Origin: Phenylobacterium sp. CCH9-H3
GTDB taxonomy: Bacteria; Pseudomonadota; Alphaproteobacteria; Caulobacterales; Caulobacteraceae
Direction: 5' to 3'
Assembly: GCF_001557235.1 (NCBI RefSeq)
Contig: NZ_LSJI01000094.1
Span: 1 to 63,649, forward strand
DNA length: 63,649 nucleotides
This document shows, piece after piece, positions 8,313 through 16,493 of this stretch. Within the stretch, counting starts at the first letter, position 1; the number at the start of each line of letters is the position of its first letter. A program made the position numbers and the translations under genes. Below the pieces are notes generated by a model. That model did not search any database and was not told the DNA's origin. It saw nothing but the letters and a program-made list of their open reading frames with translations.

Positions 8313-9347
8313 CTAGCGGGATGCCCGTGCGACCGAGCCCCTTTCCACGAGTTCGAAGTCGAGGGAAATATCCGTCGCCGCCTGAAATCCCGTAGGGTCC
8401 AGCAGCAGGGACACGGCAGCGGCGGCCATCTCGGCAATGGGCTGGCGCACCGTGGTCAGCCCCGGTCGCACGAGGGCGGCCGAGGGGCTGTCGTCGAAGC
8501 CCGCGACCGACAGGTCGGCGGGCACGCCCAGCCCAAGCTCGGCGGCGACGGCCATGACGCCCAGCGCCATGTCGTCGTTCGCTGCGAAGATCGCCGTCGG
8601 CGGTTCCTGCAGCGCCAGGAGCTGCGCGGCCGCCGCCTCACCGGACTGGAAGGTGAAGTCGCCCTCCGCCTCGAGCCGCGCGTCGCGCGCGACGCCGGCT
8701 GCTTGAAGCGCCTGCAAATGTCCCTCCCGCCGACGACGCGACGCCGGCCAATCGGGAGCGCCGACGAACCCGATCCTCCGATGGCCGAGCTCAAGAAGCC
8801 GTTGCGTCATCGCAAACGCCGCGCCGCGATCGTCCATGCGTACTGTCGCGCCCGGGGTGTCGCCCACTTCGGGCGAGATGAGGACGTAAGGGATGTCCTG
8901 TGCGGCCAGGGCAGCGATCGCCTGTGAACTGCGCGACAGGGGCGGCGGCAAGACGACCCCAGCGACACGCAGGGAGCGCAGCCGCAGCGCCACCTCTTCG
9001 CCGCGACCTTCCGGGATTTCGTCCACGATCAGGCTGTAGCCGGCCTCGCGGCAACGGCCCAGAGCGCCCTCCATGGCGGCCGCGATGTAGGCGTGCGACG
9101 TTCGCAGCTGTGGCGACGCGCGGACGGCGAAGCCCACCAGGAAGGTGCGTTGCCCGGAGAGCTGGCGCGCCATCAGGTTGGGGACGTAACCCACCATCTT
9201 CATCGCGCGATGGACCGCCTCGCGCTTCTCGGGTCGGACACCGCTCTCGCCGTTCACCACCCGCGCCACGGTCTTGAAGGAAACGCCCGCCAGCTTGGCC
9301 ACTTCGATGATCGTCGGTGGTCTGTCGCGACGGGCTCTCGATGGCAT
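8313..9347 (-). CDS. LacI-family transcriptional regulator
   Basis: 344 residues. The N-terminal LacI HTH is PTIIEVAKLAGVSFKTVARVVNG with the hinge helix YVPNLMARQLSGQRT, followed by a periplasmic-binding-protein-like ligand domain ending AATDISLDFELVERGSVAR. A 12-bp palindrome, GACAACGTTGTC, lies 95 bp upstream of its start and is repeated at the sulfatase promoter. It is therefore likely to repress itself and the sulfatase/FGE genes until a sugar-like inducer binds. The ligand is not predictable, but the context suggests a sulfated carbohydrate. Confidence 0.93.
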   Translation of the reverse strand: MPSRARRDRPPTIIEVAKLAGVSFKTVARVVNGESGVRPEKREAVHRAMKMVGYVPNLMARQLSGQRTFLVGFAVRASPQLRTSHAYIAAAMEGALGRCREAGYSLIVDEIPEGRGEEVALRLRSLRVAGVVLPPPLSRSSQAIAALAAQDIPYVLISPEVGDTPGATVRMDDRGAAFAMTQRLLELGHRRIGFVGAPDWPASRRRREGHLQALQAAGVARDARLEAEGDFTFQSGEAAAAQLLALQEPPTAIFAANDDMALGVMAVAAELGLGVPADLSVAGFDDSPSAALVRPGLTTVRQPIAEMAAAAVSLLLDPTGFQAATDISLDFELVERGSVARASR

Positions 9348-9441
9348 GCGTCGGCTCTCTCCAGCGGGTCGCGGCCTACCTAATGGTGGGTAGTACCACC
9401 GCTGTCATCTCGCAATGTCGCACTCTCGGCGCGACCCCGTT

Positions 9442-9453
9442 GACAACGTTGTC
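9442..9453. promoter_or_regulatory. LacI-type operator upstream of the regulator gene
   Basis: Perfect 12-bp palindrome GACAACGTTGTC, 95 bp upstream of the LacI-family start codon. The identical 12-mer occurs at 11349-11360. LacI-family operators are typically even palindromes with a central CG, as here. Confidence 0.75.
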
Positions 9454-9595
9454 TATTCGTTCGTACGCCGGCGGCCGCTACGAGGTGCGCCTGGCCCGCG
9501 ACGCGACCGATCCCGGCGCGACGGCTTCCCCGACGCTCAAGGGCCGGTTGATCCGCGATCCCGGCGTCGCCTCACGCCCACGCTAGCCCCGGCTG

Positions 9596-11272
9596 TCAGC
9601 GGTTGCGGCCGGAGTTTCGGAGCGGAAAGTAGCGCCGCCCCGCCTTTTCGGCTTCGACCTTCTCTCGCGTGTCCGGAAACAGCCCGTGCATGATGTCCGG
9701 CGCGTCGCCTTTGCGGAGCCATTCGGCCGGGAAGTCGGCGGCCTCGCGGCCCTGCAGGTTCCGGAACACCTGACCCTGGGCATACTTCTCGGTGTAGGGC
9801 ACCACGTGCTGGCCCTTGTTGTTCGCGAGGGCCGCGAACAGCCGCTTGCGCAGCTCCACCTTCTGCTCGAGGTAGGCCGGATCGTCGATGAGGTTGTTCA
9901 TCTCGAGCGGATCCTTCTCGAGGTCGTACAACTCCTCGATGTCCCAGATCCCGTGGTACTGGATGTACTTCACCCGCCCGCGCTCGATCGCGAAGGTCGT
10001 GGGCGTCATCGGGAACGTCCATTCCCAGTAGTACTCGTAGATGAAATCGTTTTCCTTCCAGTCGCCCGGCTTGACCTTGCCGGTCATGACCGGAGCGACG
10101 CTTTGGCCCTCGAACTGCGGCGGCCGCGGGGCGCCGGCGAGCTCCAGGAAGGTGGGCGCGAGATCCAGGTTGCTGACCCGAACCGGGTTGACCACGCCCT
10201 TGGGCACGAGCCCCGGCGCATAGGCCACCATCGGCACCTTGATCGACCCCTCGTAGGCGTTGCGCTTGTCGATCAGGCCGTGGTCGCCGAACAGGAAGCC
10301 GTTGTCGCTGTAGAAGACCACGATGGTGTTCTTCTCGAGTCCGCTCTTGCGCAGGAACGCAAGGATCCGGCCCATGCTGTCGTCGACGCCCGTGACCGTG
10401 CGGTAGTACTCGCGCAGATACTCCCTGAACGGCGTGTCGCGGTTGTAGGCGAAGTCGACACCGTGCCAGCTGTTGCGCTGGTTGCGCACCCACATCGGCT
10501 TGCCGCGGTTGTTCTCCGGCGTGTCGGCCGCGCTGGCCGGCAATCTGATGTCGAGGTCCTTGTAGAGTTCTGCGTTGCGGTCGGGCCCCCGCGTGTCCGA
10601 GTGGACCGCCTTGTGCGACAGGTAGAGGAAGAACGGTTTCGACCTGTCACGGCCGTTCTCCATCCAGTCGATGGCGTAGTCCGTCAGCTCATCGGTGATG
10701 TAGCCCTTTTGCGGGACCGGCTTGCCGTCGACGTTCAGCGTCTGCCGCACGCCCGCGGCGACCTCCTCCTTCGAAAGGCCATCCGTGGGCAGGTAGCTGC
10801 CCTGGCCGAGGAAGCTCACCCAACGGTCGAAGCCGGGCCGCGGCGCGTCGCTGGACTGGCCCATGTGCCACTTGCCCACGAAGGCCGTCTGGTAGTTCGT
10901 GCCCTGCAGGTGCTTCGGGAAGAAGGTCAGCGCGGCTTCGGACGAATTGTTGTTGTCCACGACGCCGTGGTTGCGCGTCGTCTGCCCGGTCAGGATGGTG
11001 GCGCGGCTGGGCGAGCACAGCGCCGAGGTCACCACCGCGTTCGGGAAGTACGTTCCGTTCTTCGCCATGAAGTCGATATTCGGCGTCTTCAGGCCAGGCG
11101 TCAGGAAGCCCAGTGCGTCGTAGCGTAGGTCGTCGACCAGCACGAAGATCATGTTTGGGGGCTTCGCCGGCGGCGTTTGGGCCTTTGCATCGCCCCACCC
11201 CAGCGCCAAGGCCATTGCGAGCGACGCCGCGCCCGCCATGCGCCGCCATCCGCACGTTCGCCCGTCTGTCAT
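9596..11272 (-). CDS. Exported sulfatase (type I, formylglycine-dependent)
   Basis: 558-residue alkaline-phosphatase-superfamily sulfatase. A Sec signal (AASLAMALALGWGDAKA) is followed by the metal-binding start NMIFVLVDDLRYD. The maturation site Cys86-Ser-Pro-Ser-Arg90 in ALCSPSRATILTGQ is the residue oxidised to formylglycine. Further conserved pieces are GKWHMG, FFLYLSHKAVH, VVFYSDNGFLFGDHG and ELYDLEKDPLEMNNL. It hydrolyses sulfate esters in the periplasm or outside. ATG 11272 is chosen for its GGAGGCGG ribosome-binding site. The LacI-type operator lies 77 bp upstream, and the maturation enzyme is divergent. Confidence 0.95.
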   Translation of the reverse strand: MTDGRTCGWRRMAGAASLAMALALGWGDAKAQTPPAKPPNMIFVLVDDLRYDALGFLTPGLKTPNIDFMAKNGTYFPNAVVTSALCSPSRATILTGQTTRNHGVVDNNNSSEAALTFFPKHLQGTNYQTAFVGKWHMGQSSDAPRPGFDRWVSFLGQGSYLPTDGLSKEEVAAGVRQTLNVDGKPVPQKGYITDELTDYAIDWMENGRDRSKPFFLYLSHKAVHSDTRGPDRNAELYKDLDIRLPASAADTPENNRGKPMWVRNQRNSWHGVDFAYNRDTPFREYLREYYRTVTGVDDSMGRILAFLRKSGLEKNTIVVFYSDNGFLFGDHGLIDKRNAYEGSIKVPMVAYAPGLVPKGVVNPVRVSNLDLAPTFLELAGAPRPPQFEGQSVAPVMTGKVKPGDWKENDFIYEYYWEWTFPMTPTTFAIERGRVKYIQYHGIWDIEELYDLEKDPLEMNNLIDDPAYLEQKVELRKRLFAALANNKGQHVVPYTEKYAQGQVFRNLQGREAADFPAEWLRKGDAPDIMHGLFPDTREKVEAEKAGRRYFPLRNSGRNR

Positions 11273-11348
11273 TCCGCCTCCAGAGTGGTCGCGCGCCCGA
11301 CGGAACCTGTTGTTCCCACCGCGACAGCCGCTCAGGAATACGAAATGA

Positions 11349-11360
11349 GACAACGTTGTC
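11349..11360. promoter_or_regulatory. LacI-type operator in the sulfatase/FGE divergent promoter
   Basis: Perfect copy of GACAACGTTGTC, identical to 9442-9453. It lies 77 bp from the sulfatase start and 105 bp from the FGE start, so one bound repressor could control both divergent genes. Confidence 0.78.
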
Positions 11361-11464
11361 AAATCAACTATATTCGCGCTGGCGGTGGCGGGCCGCTCAG
11401 GCCAGGCGCTTGCGCCGAACCGCGTCAGGCTCTTTTCTCCGGATCCCCATTCCACAAGGCCGCG

Positions 11465-12424
11465 ATGTCCCTGCTGTCCAGACCGAAGCCGCCCCGCCGC
11501 TCCAAGCTTGCGGGCATGAAGCTCCTCCGCGGCGGCGGCTTCACCATGGGGTCGGAAAGCCACTACCCTGAGGAGCGGCCGCGTCGACGCGCCGAGGTGG
11601 GCGATTTCTGGATCGACGAGCATCCGGTCACGAACCGCCAGTTTGCGGCCTTCGTCGCCGCCACCGGCTATCGCACCTTCGCCGAGATCGCGCCTGAGCC
11701 GCGCGACTATCCCGGCATGCCGCCCGAGATGGCGGTCGCCGGCTCGGCGGTCTTCATGCCCCCCGATCCGCCCACGGGGACCGACGATCCGTCACGCTGG
11801 TGGACCTTCGTCTTCGGCGCCGACTGGCGTCGCCCGCTGGGGCCGGACAGCGGCGTCGACGACATCCTCGACCATCCTGTGGTCCAGGTCGCCTATGGCG
11901 ATGCGCTGGCCTATGCCCGCTGGGCCGGCAAGACCCTGCCCACCGAAGCCGAATGGGAGTACGCCGCGCGCGGGGGACGCGAGGGCGAGGCATACGCCTG
12001 GGGCGACGTCTTCGAGCCGGATGGCCGGCCGCAGGCCAACTACTGGCAGGGCGGTTTCCCGAATGAGAACACGCTGGCCGACGGCTATCTCCGCACCTCG
12101 CCCGTCGGGGCCTTCCCACCCAACGGCTTCGGCCTCCACGACATGATCGGCAACGTCTGGGAGTGGACGAGGGACTGGTACTCGGACACCACCGCCGAGC
12201 CCGGACCCTCCTGTTGCGCGCCGGCCCGCGCCCGCACCGTCGCCGAGCACGAGAGCTACGACCCGGCCACGCCGCACGTGCGCATCCCGCGCAAGGTCCT
12301 GAAGGGCGGCTCGCACCTCTGCGCCGAAAACTACTGCCAGCGCTACCGGCCCGCCGCGCGCCATCCGCAGCCGATTGACAGTCCGACCTCGCACATCGGC
12401 TTCCGCTGCATCGTGCGGCGCTAG
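11465..12424 (+). CDS. Formylglycine-generating enzyme (sulfatase-modifying factor)
   Basis: 319-residue FGE-sulfatase fold (SUMF1-like) that oxidises the sulfatase CxPSR cysteine to C-alpha-formylglycine. Family landmarks are GGGFTMGSES, DEHPVTNRQFAAFVAATGY, RLPTEAEWEYAA-like LPTEAEWEYAARGG, GNVWEWTRDWY and GFRC near the end. Both active-site cysteines are present as C-x4-C (Cys286, Cys291 in SHLCAENYCQRY). No export signal is visible, consistent with modification in the cytosol before Sec export. It is divergent from the sulfatase across a shared LacI operator. Confidence 0.93.
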   Translation: MSLLSRPKPPRRSKLAGMKLLRGGGFTMGSESHYPEERPRRRAEVGDFWIDEHPVTNRQFAAFVAATGYRTFAEIAPEPRDYPGMPPEMAVAGSAVFMPPDPPTGTDDPSRWWTFVFGADWRRPLGPDSGVDDILDHPVVQVAYGDALAYARWAGKTLPTEAEWEYAARGGREGEAYAWGDVFEPDGRPQANYWQGGFPNENTLADGYLRTSPVGAFPPNGFGLHDMIGNVWEWTRDWYSDTTAEPGPSCCAPARARTVAEHESYDPATPHVRIPRKVLKGGSHLCAENYCQRYRPAARHPQPIDSPTSHIGFRCIVRR

Positions 12425-12830
12425 CCGCCTCCGTCCACCCGCATCGCCGGAACTTCGGGACCGGGCTTGGGCGTATCGCCGGCCCGGGCGCCCTTGGGCC
12501 CATAGGGCACGGACGTCGCGACACCCTCCGCGCGGTCGTAGTAGAGCGCGGCCCCCCCCGCGACTCGACCGTCTCACGCGGCAGCGGCGTCTTCAGCTCG
12601 GCCACGGTCCTCCTGTGGGCCGGGTCGTCGACAAGGTTGCGGCGCTCCTTGGGATCGGCTTCGAGGTCGATAAATGTCGAGCAGTTCGACCGGCGGCTTC
12701 ACCACCGCCCCGGCCTTGGCCTTGCCCAGCGCGCGGATGATCACCCGCGGGAGGCGCGCCGGTTCTGGGCATGCGAATTCCCCATCAAGGGCGCGGAGGC
12801 GCCGGCGACCGTCAGCCCGACGCGCCACGA
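12425..12830 (-). pseudogene. Remnant of a second sulfatase (iduronate-2-sulfatase-like)
   Basis: No intact frame, but minus-strand pieces are clearly sulfatase. IIRALGKAKAGAVVKPPVEL followed by LDIY matches the IDS-family segment before PTL. A different frame then continues FIDLEADPKERRNLVDDPAH and AELKTPLP, the family C-terminus. A third frame after a run of eight G (plus-strand C at about 12550-12557) reads YYDRAEGVATSVPYGPKG to a stop at the FGE end. The first junction joins regions normally more than 100 residues apart, so there is an internal deletion plus frameshifts. The N-terminal half with the CxPSR site is absent. Confidence 0.68.
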
Positions 12831-12989
12831 CTTGGCAACGCTGTCAGAAGGACGAAGCCCCGGCTCCGCTCGGCGCCGATCGGCTGATCAACTGTGCGCA
12901 GACCCATCCGGCGTCCGCGTCGTCGATCCTTCAGATCATCGGCCGACGACCTCGCGCCGACTATTCGGTCGACGAGCCTCCCGACCGCG
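12831..12989. other. Decayed sequence upstream of the sulfatase remnant
   Basis: No frame here shows a clear domain. It probably represents further degraded sulfatase-gene sequence or the 3' flank of the tandem-wHTH regulator. Confidence 0.3.
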
Positions 12990-14168
12990 TCACCAACTGA
13001 ACCTCAGCGCCTCCTGGCAGAGGTGGTGGGCGGCTGCGCTGCTCCCGCCACGTCCGACATGGATGTTGCCGACGATCTCGGCGCTGGCCTGCGCCAGCGT
13101 GCGGGCCTGGGCGTCGGTCAAGTCCGCCCGGGAGGTCCGCCACCGCACGACGTACGCGGCGAAGCACCTGGCGAGCAGGTGGAGCGGAGTATTGGCGGCG
13201 AGGTCGGAGATCGTTCGCTGGAGCGTAAACCATTGCATCCCCACCGCTGTGGCGTCCGCCGCGTCCCGCATGCGCCCCCAGGCCTCGTCGACTGGATCCG
13301 CCGGCGCGGCGGGCGTGTGAATGGCCCGGTCGATGAGCGCGATGTTCACGAGGCGCACCATGCGGTCGCACGCATCCACCGAGACGGCGCGCGATGCGAA
13401 GTAGGCGTGCGCCACCCGCACAGCCCCCGCCGAGCGGTCCGCGCTGGCGAGAATGCCGCCGCGGCGTCCTTTCCTGAGCCAGAGGACGCCGCCGTCCTCC
13501 AGAAGCCGAATGGCCTGGACGACTACGGGGAGGCTGGCGGCATAGTGCTCCGACATGGCGTCGAGAACGCCCGCGCCGCCGCCTTGCGCGCCGGAGAGCC
13601 ACGAGTCGAGGTCCGCCTCGATCCGGGCCGCGATGCTCTCGGCCCTCACGGCGCAGTGCGGCGCCGGGGGCGGGCGCTCGTCGGTCGCCAAGCGAACGAG
13701 GACGGCGCGTGCGAATGTGGCGGCCGTTCCGCGCTCGTGCTCGAGGCCGGGCGCCAGGGCTTCGAGCGCCTCGACGGCTTGGCGGCGCGCCTCGCCGCCG
13801 GGCAGGGCGCCCACGAACGCCTCGATAGCCCGCGCTTCGTCGCCCGGGGCCACGACGTAGCCCCCGGCCTTGCCCCGTCGAGCCTCGACCGCCCCGCGGG
13901 CCAGCAGTGTGCGGCTGGCCTGGCGCATGATTCGGCCGCTTGCCGCGAATTGCCGCGAAAGCTCCCGCTCGGTTCCCAGGCGATCCCCGCCGTTCAGGCG
14001 GGAGGCCGTGATGTAGGTCTCGATCTCATCGGCGAGCTCGATGCCTCGCGAGCGGGCGCGCCCGCCGTCGCCGACGATCTCCCCGAACAGCGTCCAGGAC
14101 CGCGCCTGGACGGCCTGCGGCCGAAGCGGCCGCGCCGCTTCCAGACCGCTTGCCTTTCCGTCGCTCAT
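12990..14168 (-). CDS. GntR/FadR-like regulator with two winged-helix domains
   Basis: 392 residues, much longer than the usual 230-250 of FadR-type regulators. The first GntR wHTH spans about residues 43-108 (LADEIETYI, LGTERELSRQFAASGRIMRQ, ARRGKAGGYVVAP). The second spans about 177-244 (SIAARIEADLDSWL, LDAMSEHYAASLPVVVQAIRLLEDGG, LRKGRRGGILA). Each is followed by a helical, FCD-like stretch, so the protein looks like an internal duplication. A 17-bp palindrome lies 15 bp upstream of its start and is probably its own operator. It is divergent from the TonB-dependent receptor, its likely target. Confidence 0.85.
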   Translation of the reverse strand: MSDGKASGLEAARPLRPQAVQARSWTLFGEIVGDGGRARSRGIELADEIETYITASRLNGGDRLGTERELSRQFAASGRIMRQASRTLLARGAVEARRGKAGGYVVAPGDEARAIEAFVGALPGGEARRQAVEALEALAPGLEHERGTAATFARAVLVRLATDERPPPAPHCAVRAESIAARIEADLDSWLSGAQGGGAGVLDAMSEHYAASLPVVVQAIRLLEDGGVLWLRKGRRGGILASADRSAGAVRVAHAYFASRAVSVDACDRMVRLVNIALIDRAIHTPAAPADPVDEAWGRMRDAADATAVGMQWFTLQRTISDLAANTPLHLLARCFAAYVVRWRTSRADLTDAQARTLAQASAEIVGNIHVGRGGSSAAAHHLCQEALRFSW

Positions 14169-14182
14169 CGCGCCGCCCCGTC

Positions 14183-14199
14183 TGTTATGTCACATAACA
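14183..14199. promoter_or_regulatory. Palindromic operator between regulator and TonB receptor
   Basis: TGTTATGT-C-ACATAACA, a perfect 8+1+8 inverted repeat. It lies 15 bp upstream of the tandem-wHTH regulator and 133 bp upstream of the receptor start. It fits autoregulation plus control of the receptor operon. Confidence 0.75.
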
Positions 14200-14331
14200 T
14201 ACTCTCGTCCGCATCGGGCGCCAAACCGCTCAAAAGCGATTCCTTTTTTCCCTTCCGCCCCGACCCCAGTCTCGCTGCCAGCAAGAGTCTCGGCCCGAGC
14301 CGAGCGAGCAGACCAAGAGGGGGAAGCCCAT

Positions 14332-16491
14332 ATGCGGCTCATGCTACTCGCCGGCGTGTCGTCGGCGGCGTTCGCCGTCGCGACGGCCGCAGCGGCCCAG
14401 GATCGGGCGCCGACCGAGCTGGGGGAGATCATCGTCACCGCCCAGAAGCGCGCCCAGAACCTGCAGGACGTGCCGATCGCCATCACGGCCCTGGAAGGCG
14501 ATGCGCTTGGCGGCCTGCAGATGGCCAGCGGCGCCGAGATCGCGCGGCAGTCGCCGAACCTGAACGTCTCGGTGCTGGGCAACGAGGACCAGCCGAAGTT
14601 CGCCATTCGCGGCGTGGCCCAGTCGCAGTTCCAGCTCAACGCCTCGTCGCCGACCGGCGTCTTCTACGATGAGGTGTTCGTGAGGTCGTCCTTCCTCGGC
14701 GGGGCGCAACTCTACGACATTCAGCGCGTCGAGGTGCTGCGCGGGCCGCAGGGAACCCTGTTCGGGAAGGAGACCGTCGGCGGCGCCGTCAGCTTCATCA
14801 CCAAGGCGCCGGTCTTCGGGAACGAGGGTTACGTCGCGGCCGAGTATGGCGACAACCAGGACTACCGCATCGATGGCGCGCTGAACGCAGAACTGGTCCC
14901 CGGAAAGCTGGCCGCGCGCGTCGCGTTCAATCTCGCGGAGAGCGATGGGTTCGTGAAGAACCGCTTTCCCGGCGGGCGCGACAAGTCGAGCATCGACAAG
15001 ACCGCGCTCCGGGCCTCGTTGCGCTACGACGACGGCGCTGGTTTCGACGCGACCCTTCGGCTCTTCCTGACCCGCAGCTCGCCGGACGCCGTAGGTCCCA
15101 TCACCTACGGCTTCGGGCCGGGCGGGACGAACGCCTTCGGCGCCGATCCGCGGATCGATCCCGCCACCGGCGCCCGGCTGTCGGCGCACGAGGGGGTCTA
15201 CGACCGGCAAGGCCGCATCCGGGTTCGCGGGGACGGCGCCTACCTGACGCTGAACAAGGATCTTGGCGCGGTCACCCTGACGTCAATCTCCTCATACCTG
15301 GACGGCCACTTCCTGAACGAGGTGGACGGCGACGGGACCGGCGCGCCGCTTCTGCACCTCGATTTCGTCGCCGATGCGAAGGAGTACAGCCAGGACCTGC
15401 GCCTGGCCACGAACCTCGCCGGCCCGTTCAATATGATCGCCGGCCTGTACTACTTCCGCGACGAGCTCGACAGCGTGTTCCGGATCCTGCAGTTCGGCGG
15501 CGGCTTCACGGCGAACCAGACCTTCCGCCAGGTGCGGGACAGCTATGCCGCCTATGCCGACGGCACGTTCGAGGCGACGTCGAAGCTCACGATCTACGGC
15601 GGTCTGCGCCTGACGAAGGAGAAGGGCCGGCTCGACGATTTCCAGTCGATCATCAACATCCCGGGCCTGGGAATCCCGTCCACCGACCTGCGCTACAGCG
15701 AAACCAAGCCCAGCGGGCGTCTCGGCCTGCGCTACCAGTTCAACCCCGACGTCATGGGGTACGCCCAGTATGCGCGAGGCTACCGCAGCAGCGGCTTCAA
15801 TGGCGGCGCAGTGGCCTTTCCGGGCGACCTGAACGTCGCCAAGCCCGAGTTCCTGGACGCGTGGGAGGCGGGGCTGAAGACCGAGCTTCTGGATCGCCGG
15901 GTCCTGCTGAACCTCGCCGCGTTCCACTACAAGTTCACAGACCAGCAGTTCATCAACTCGATCTCGCTGACCGAGACCCAGCTGGTGAACGCCGGCAGTG
16001 CGCGGCTGAACGGGCTCGAGGCCGAACTGACGGCCCGCATCACCGATCGCGTCAAAGTGAACGCCGGCGTCGGCTTGCTGGACACGAAGTACACGAAGCT
16101 GGTGCTGTCGGGCATCGACCTCTCCGGCAACCGGCTGATCGAGTCGCCGAAGCTCAGCCTCAACGTGTCCGCCGACTACACCGCGCCCGTGGGCGATGCC
16201 GGGGAGGTCCTTTTCCACGGCGACCTGGCGCACAAGTCGGGCCAGTACTTCAGCGCCTTCAACCGGGACACGTTTCCGGAGTCGTTGCAGTACGCCAAGG
16301 CGTTCACCGAGGTGAACGCGCGCATCGCCTATCGGGACCGCGCCGGCCGCTACGAGATCGGCGTCTGGGGCAAGAACCTCACCGAGAACGAGGTTCCCAC
16401 CGGGGCGGGGACCGACCAGGGGACGGCGACGTTCTTCACGACGGTCCCGTATCCGCGGCGCTTCGGCGTCGACGCCAGCCTGAAGTTCTGA
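14332..16491 (+). CDS. TonB-dependent outer-membrane receptor
   Basis: 719 residues. Signal peptide to about residue 22 (AVATAAAAQ), then LGEIIVTAQKRAQNLQDVPI, the TonB-box/plug start typical of caulobacterial and sphingomonad receptors. The plug contains RVEVLRGPQGTLFGKETVGGAVSFITK, and a long beta-barrel ends in VDASLKF with the C-terminal Phe recognised by the BAM complex. ATG 14332 is preceded by GAGGGGGAAG. It probably imports a bulky substrate such as a sulfated oligosaccharide or polyaromatic ester, inferred from the sulfatase and hydrolase neighbours. It runs directly into the hydrolase gene (2 bp gap). Confidence 0.93.
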   Translation: MRLMLLAGVSSAAFAVATAAAAQDRAPTELGEIIVTAQKRAQNLQDVPIAITALEGDALGGLQMASGAEIARQSPNLNVSVLGNEDQPKFAIRGVAQSQFQLNASSPTGVFYDEVFVRSSFLGGAQLYDIQRVEVLRGPQGTLFGKETVGGAVSFITKAPVFGNEGYVAAEYGDNQDYRIDGALNAELVPGKLAARVAFNLAESDGFVKNRFPGGRDKSSIDKTALRASLRYDDGAGFDATLRLFLTRSSPDAVGPITYGFGPGGTNAFGADPRIDPATGARLSAHEGVYDRQGRIRVRGDGAYLTLNKDLGAVTLTSISSYLDGHFLNEVDGDGTGAPLLHLDFVADAKEYSQDLRLATNLAGPFNMIAGLYYFRDELDSVFRILQFGGGFTANQTFRQVRDSYAAYADGTFEATSKLTIYGGLRLTKEKGRLDDFQSIINIPGLGIPSTDLRYSETKPSGRLGLRYQFNPDVMGYAQYARGYRSSGFNGGAVAFPGDLNVAKPEFLDAWEAGLKTELLDRRVLLNLAAFHYKFTDQQFINSISLTETQLVNAGSARLNGLEAELTARITDRVKVNAGVGLLDTKYTKLVLSGIDLSGNRLIESPKLSLNVSADYTAPVGDAGEVLFHGDLAHKSGQYFSAFNRDTFPESLQYAKAFTEVNARIAYRDRAGRYEIGVWGKNLTENEVPTGAGTDQGTATFFTTVPYPRRFGVDASLKF

Positions 16492-16493
16492 CG

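Noticed and set aside
9686..11128. Long plus-strand open frame opposite the sulfatase
   Set aside because: It is antisense to a well-supported sulfatase and its composition (Arg/Val/His-rich) is that of a shadow frame.
12549..12558. G/C homopolymer as a sequencing-error explanation for the sulfatase remnant
   Set aside because: It could explain one frame change but not the internal deletion or the missing N-terminal half, so the locus is kept as a pseudogene.
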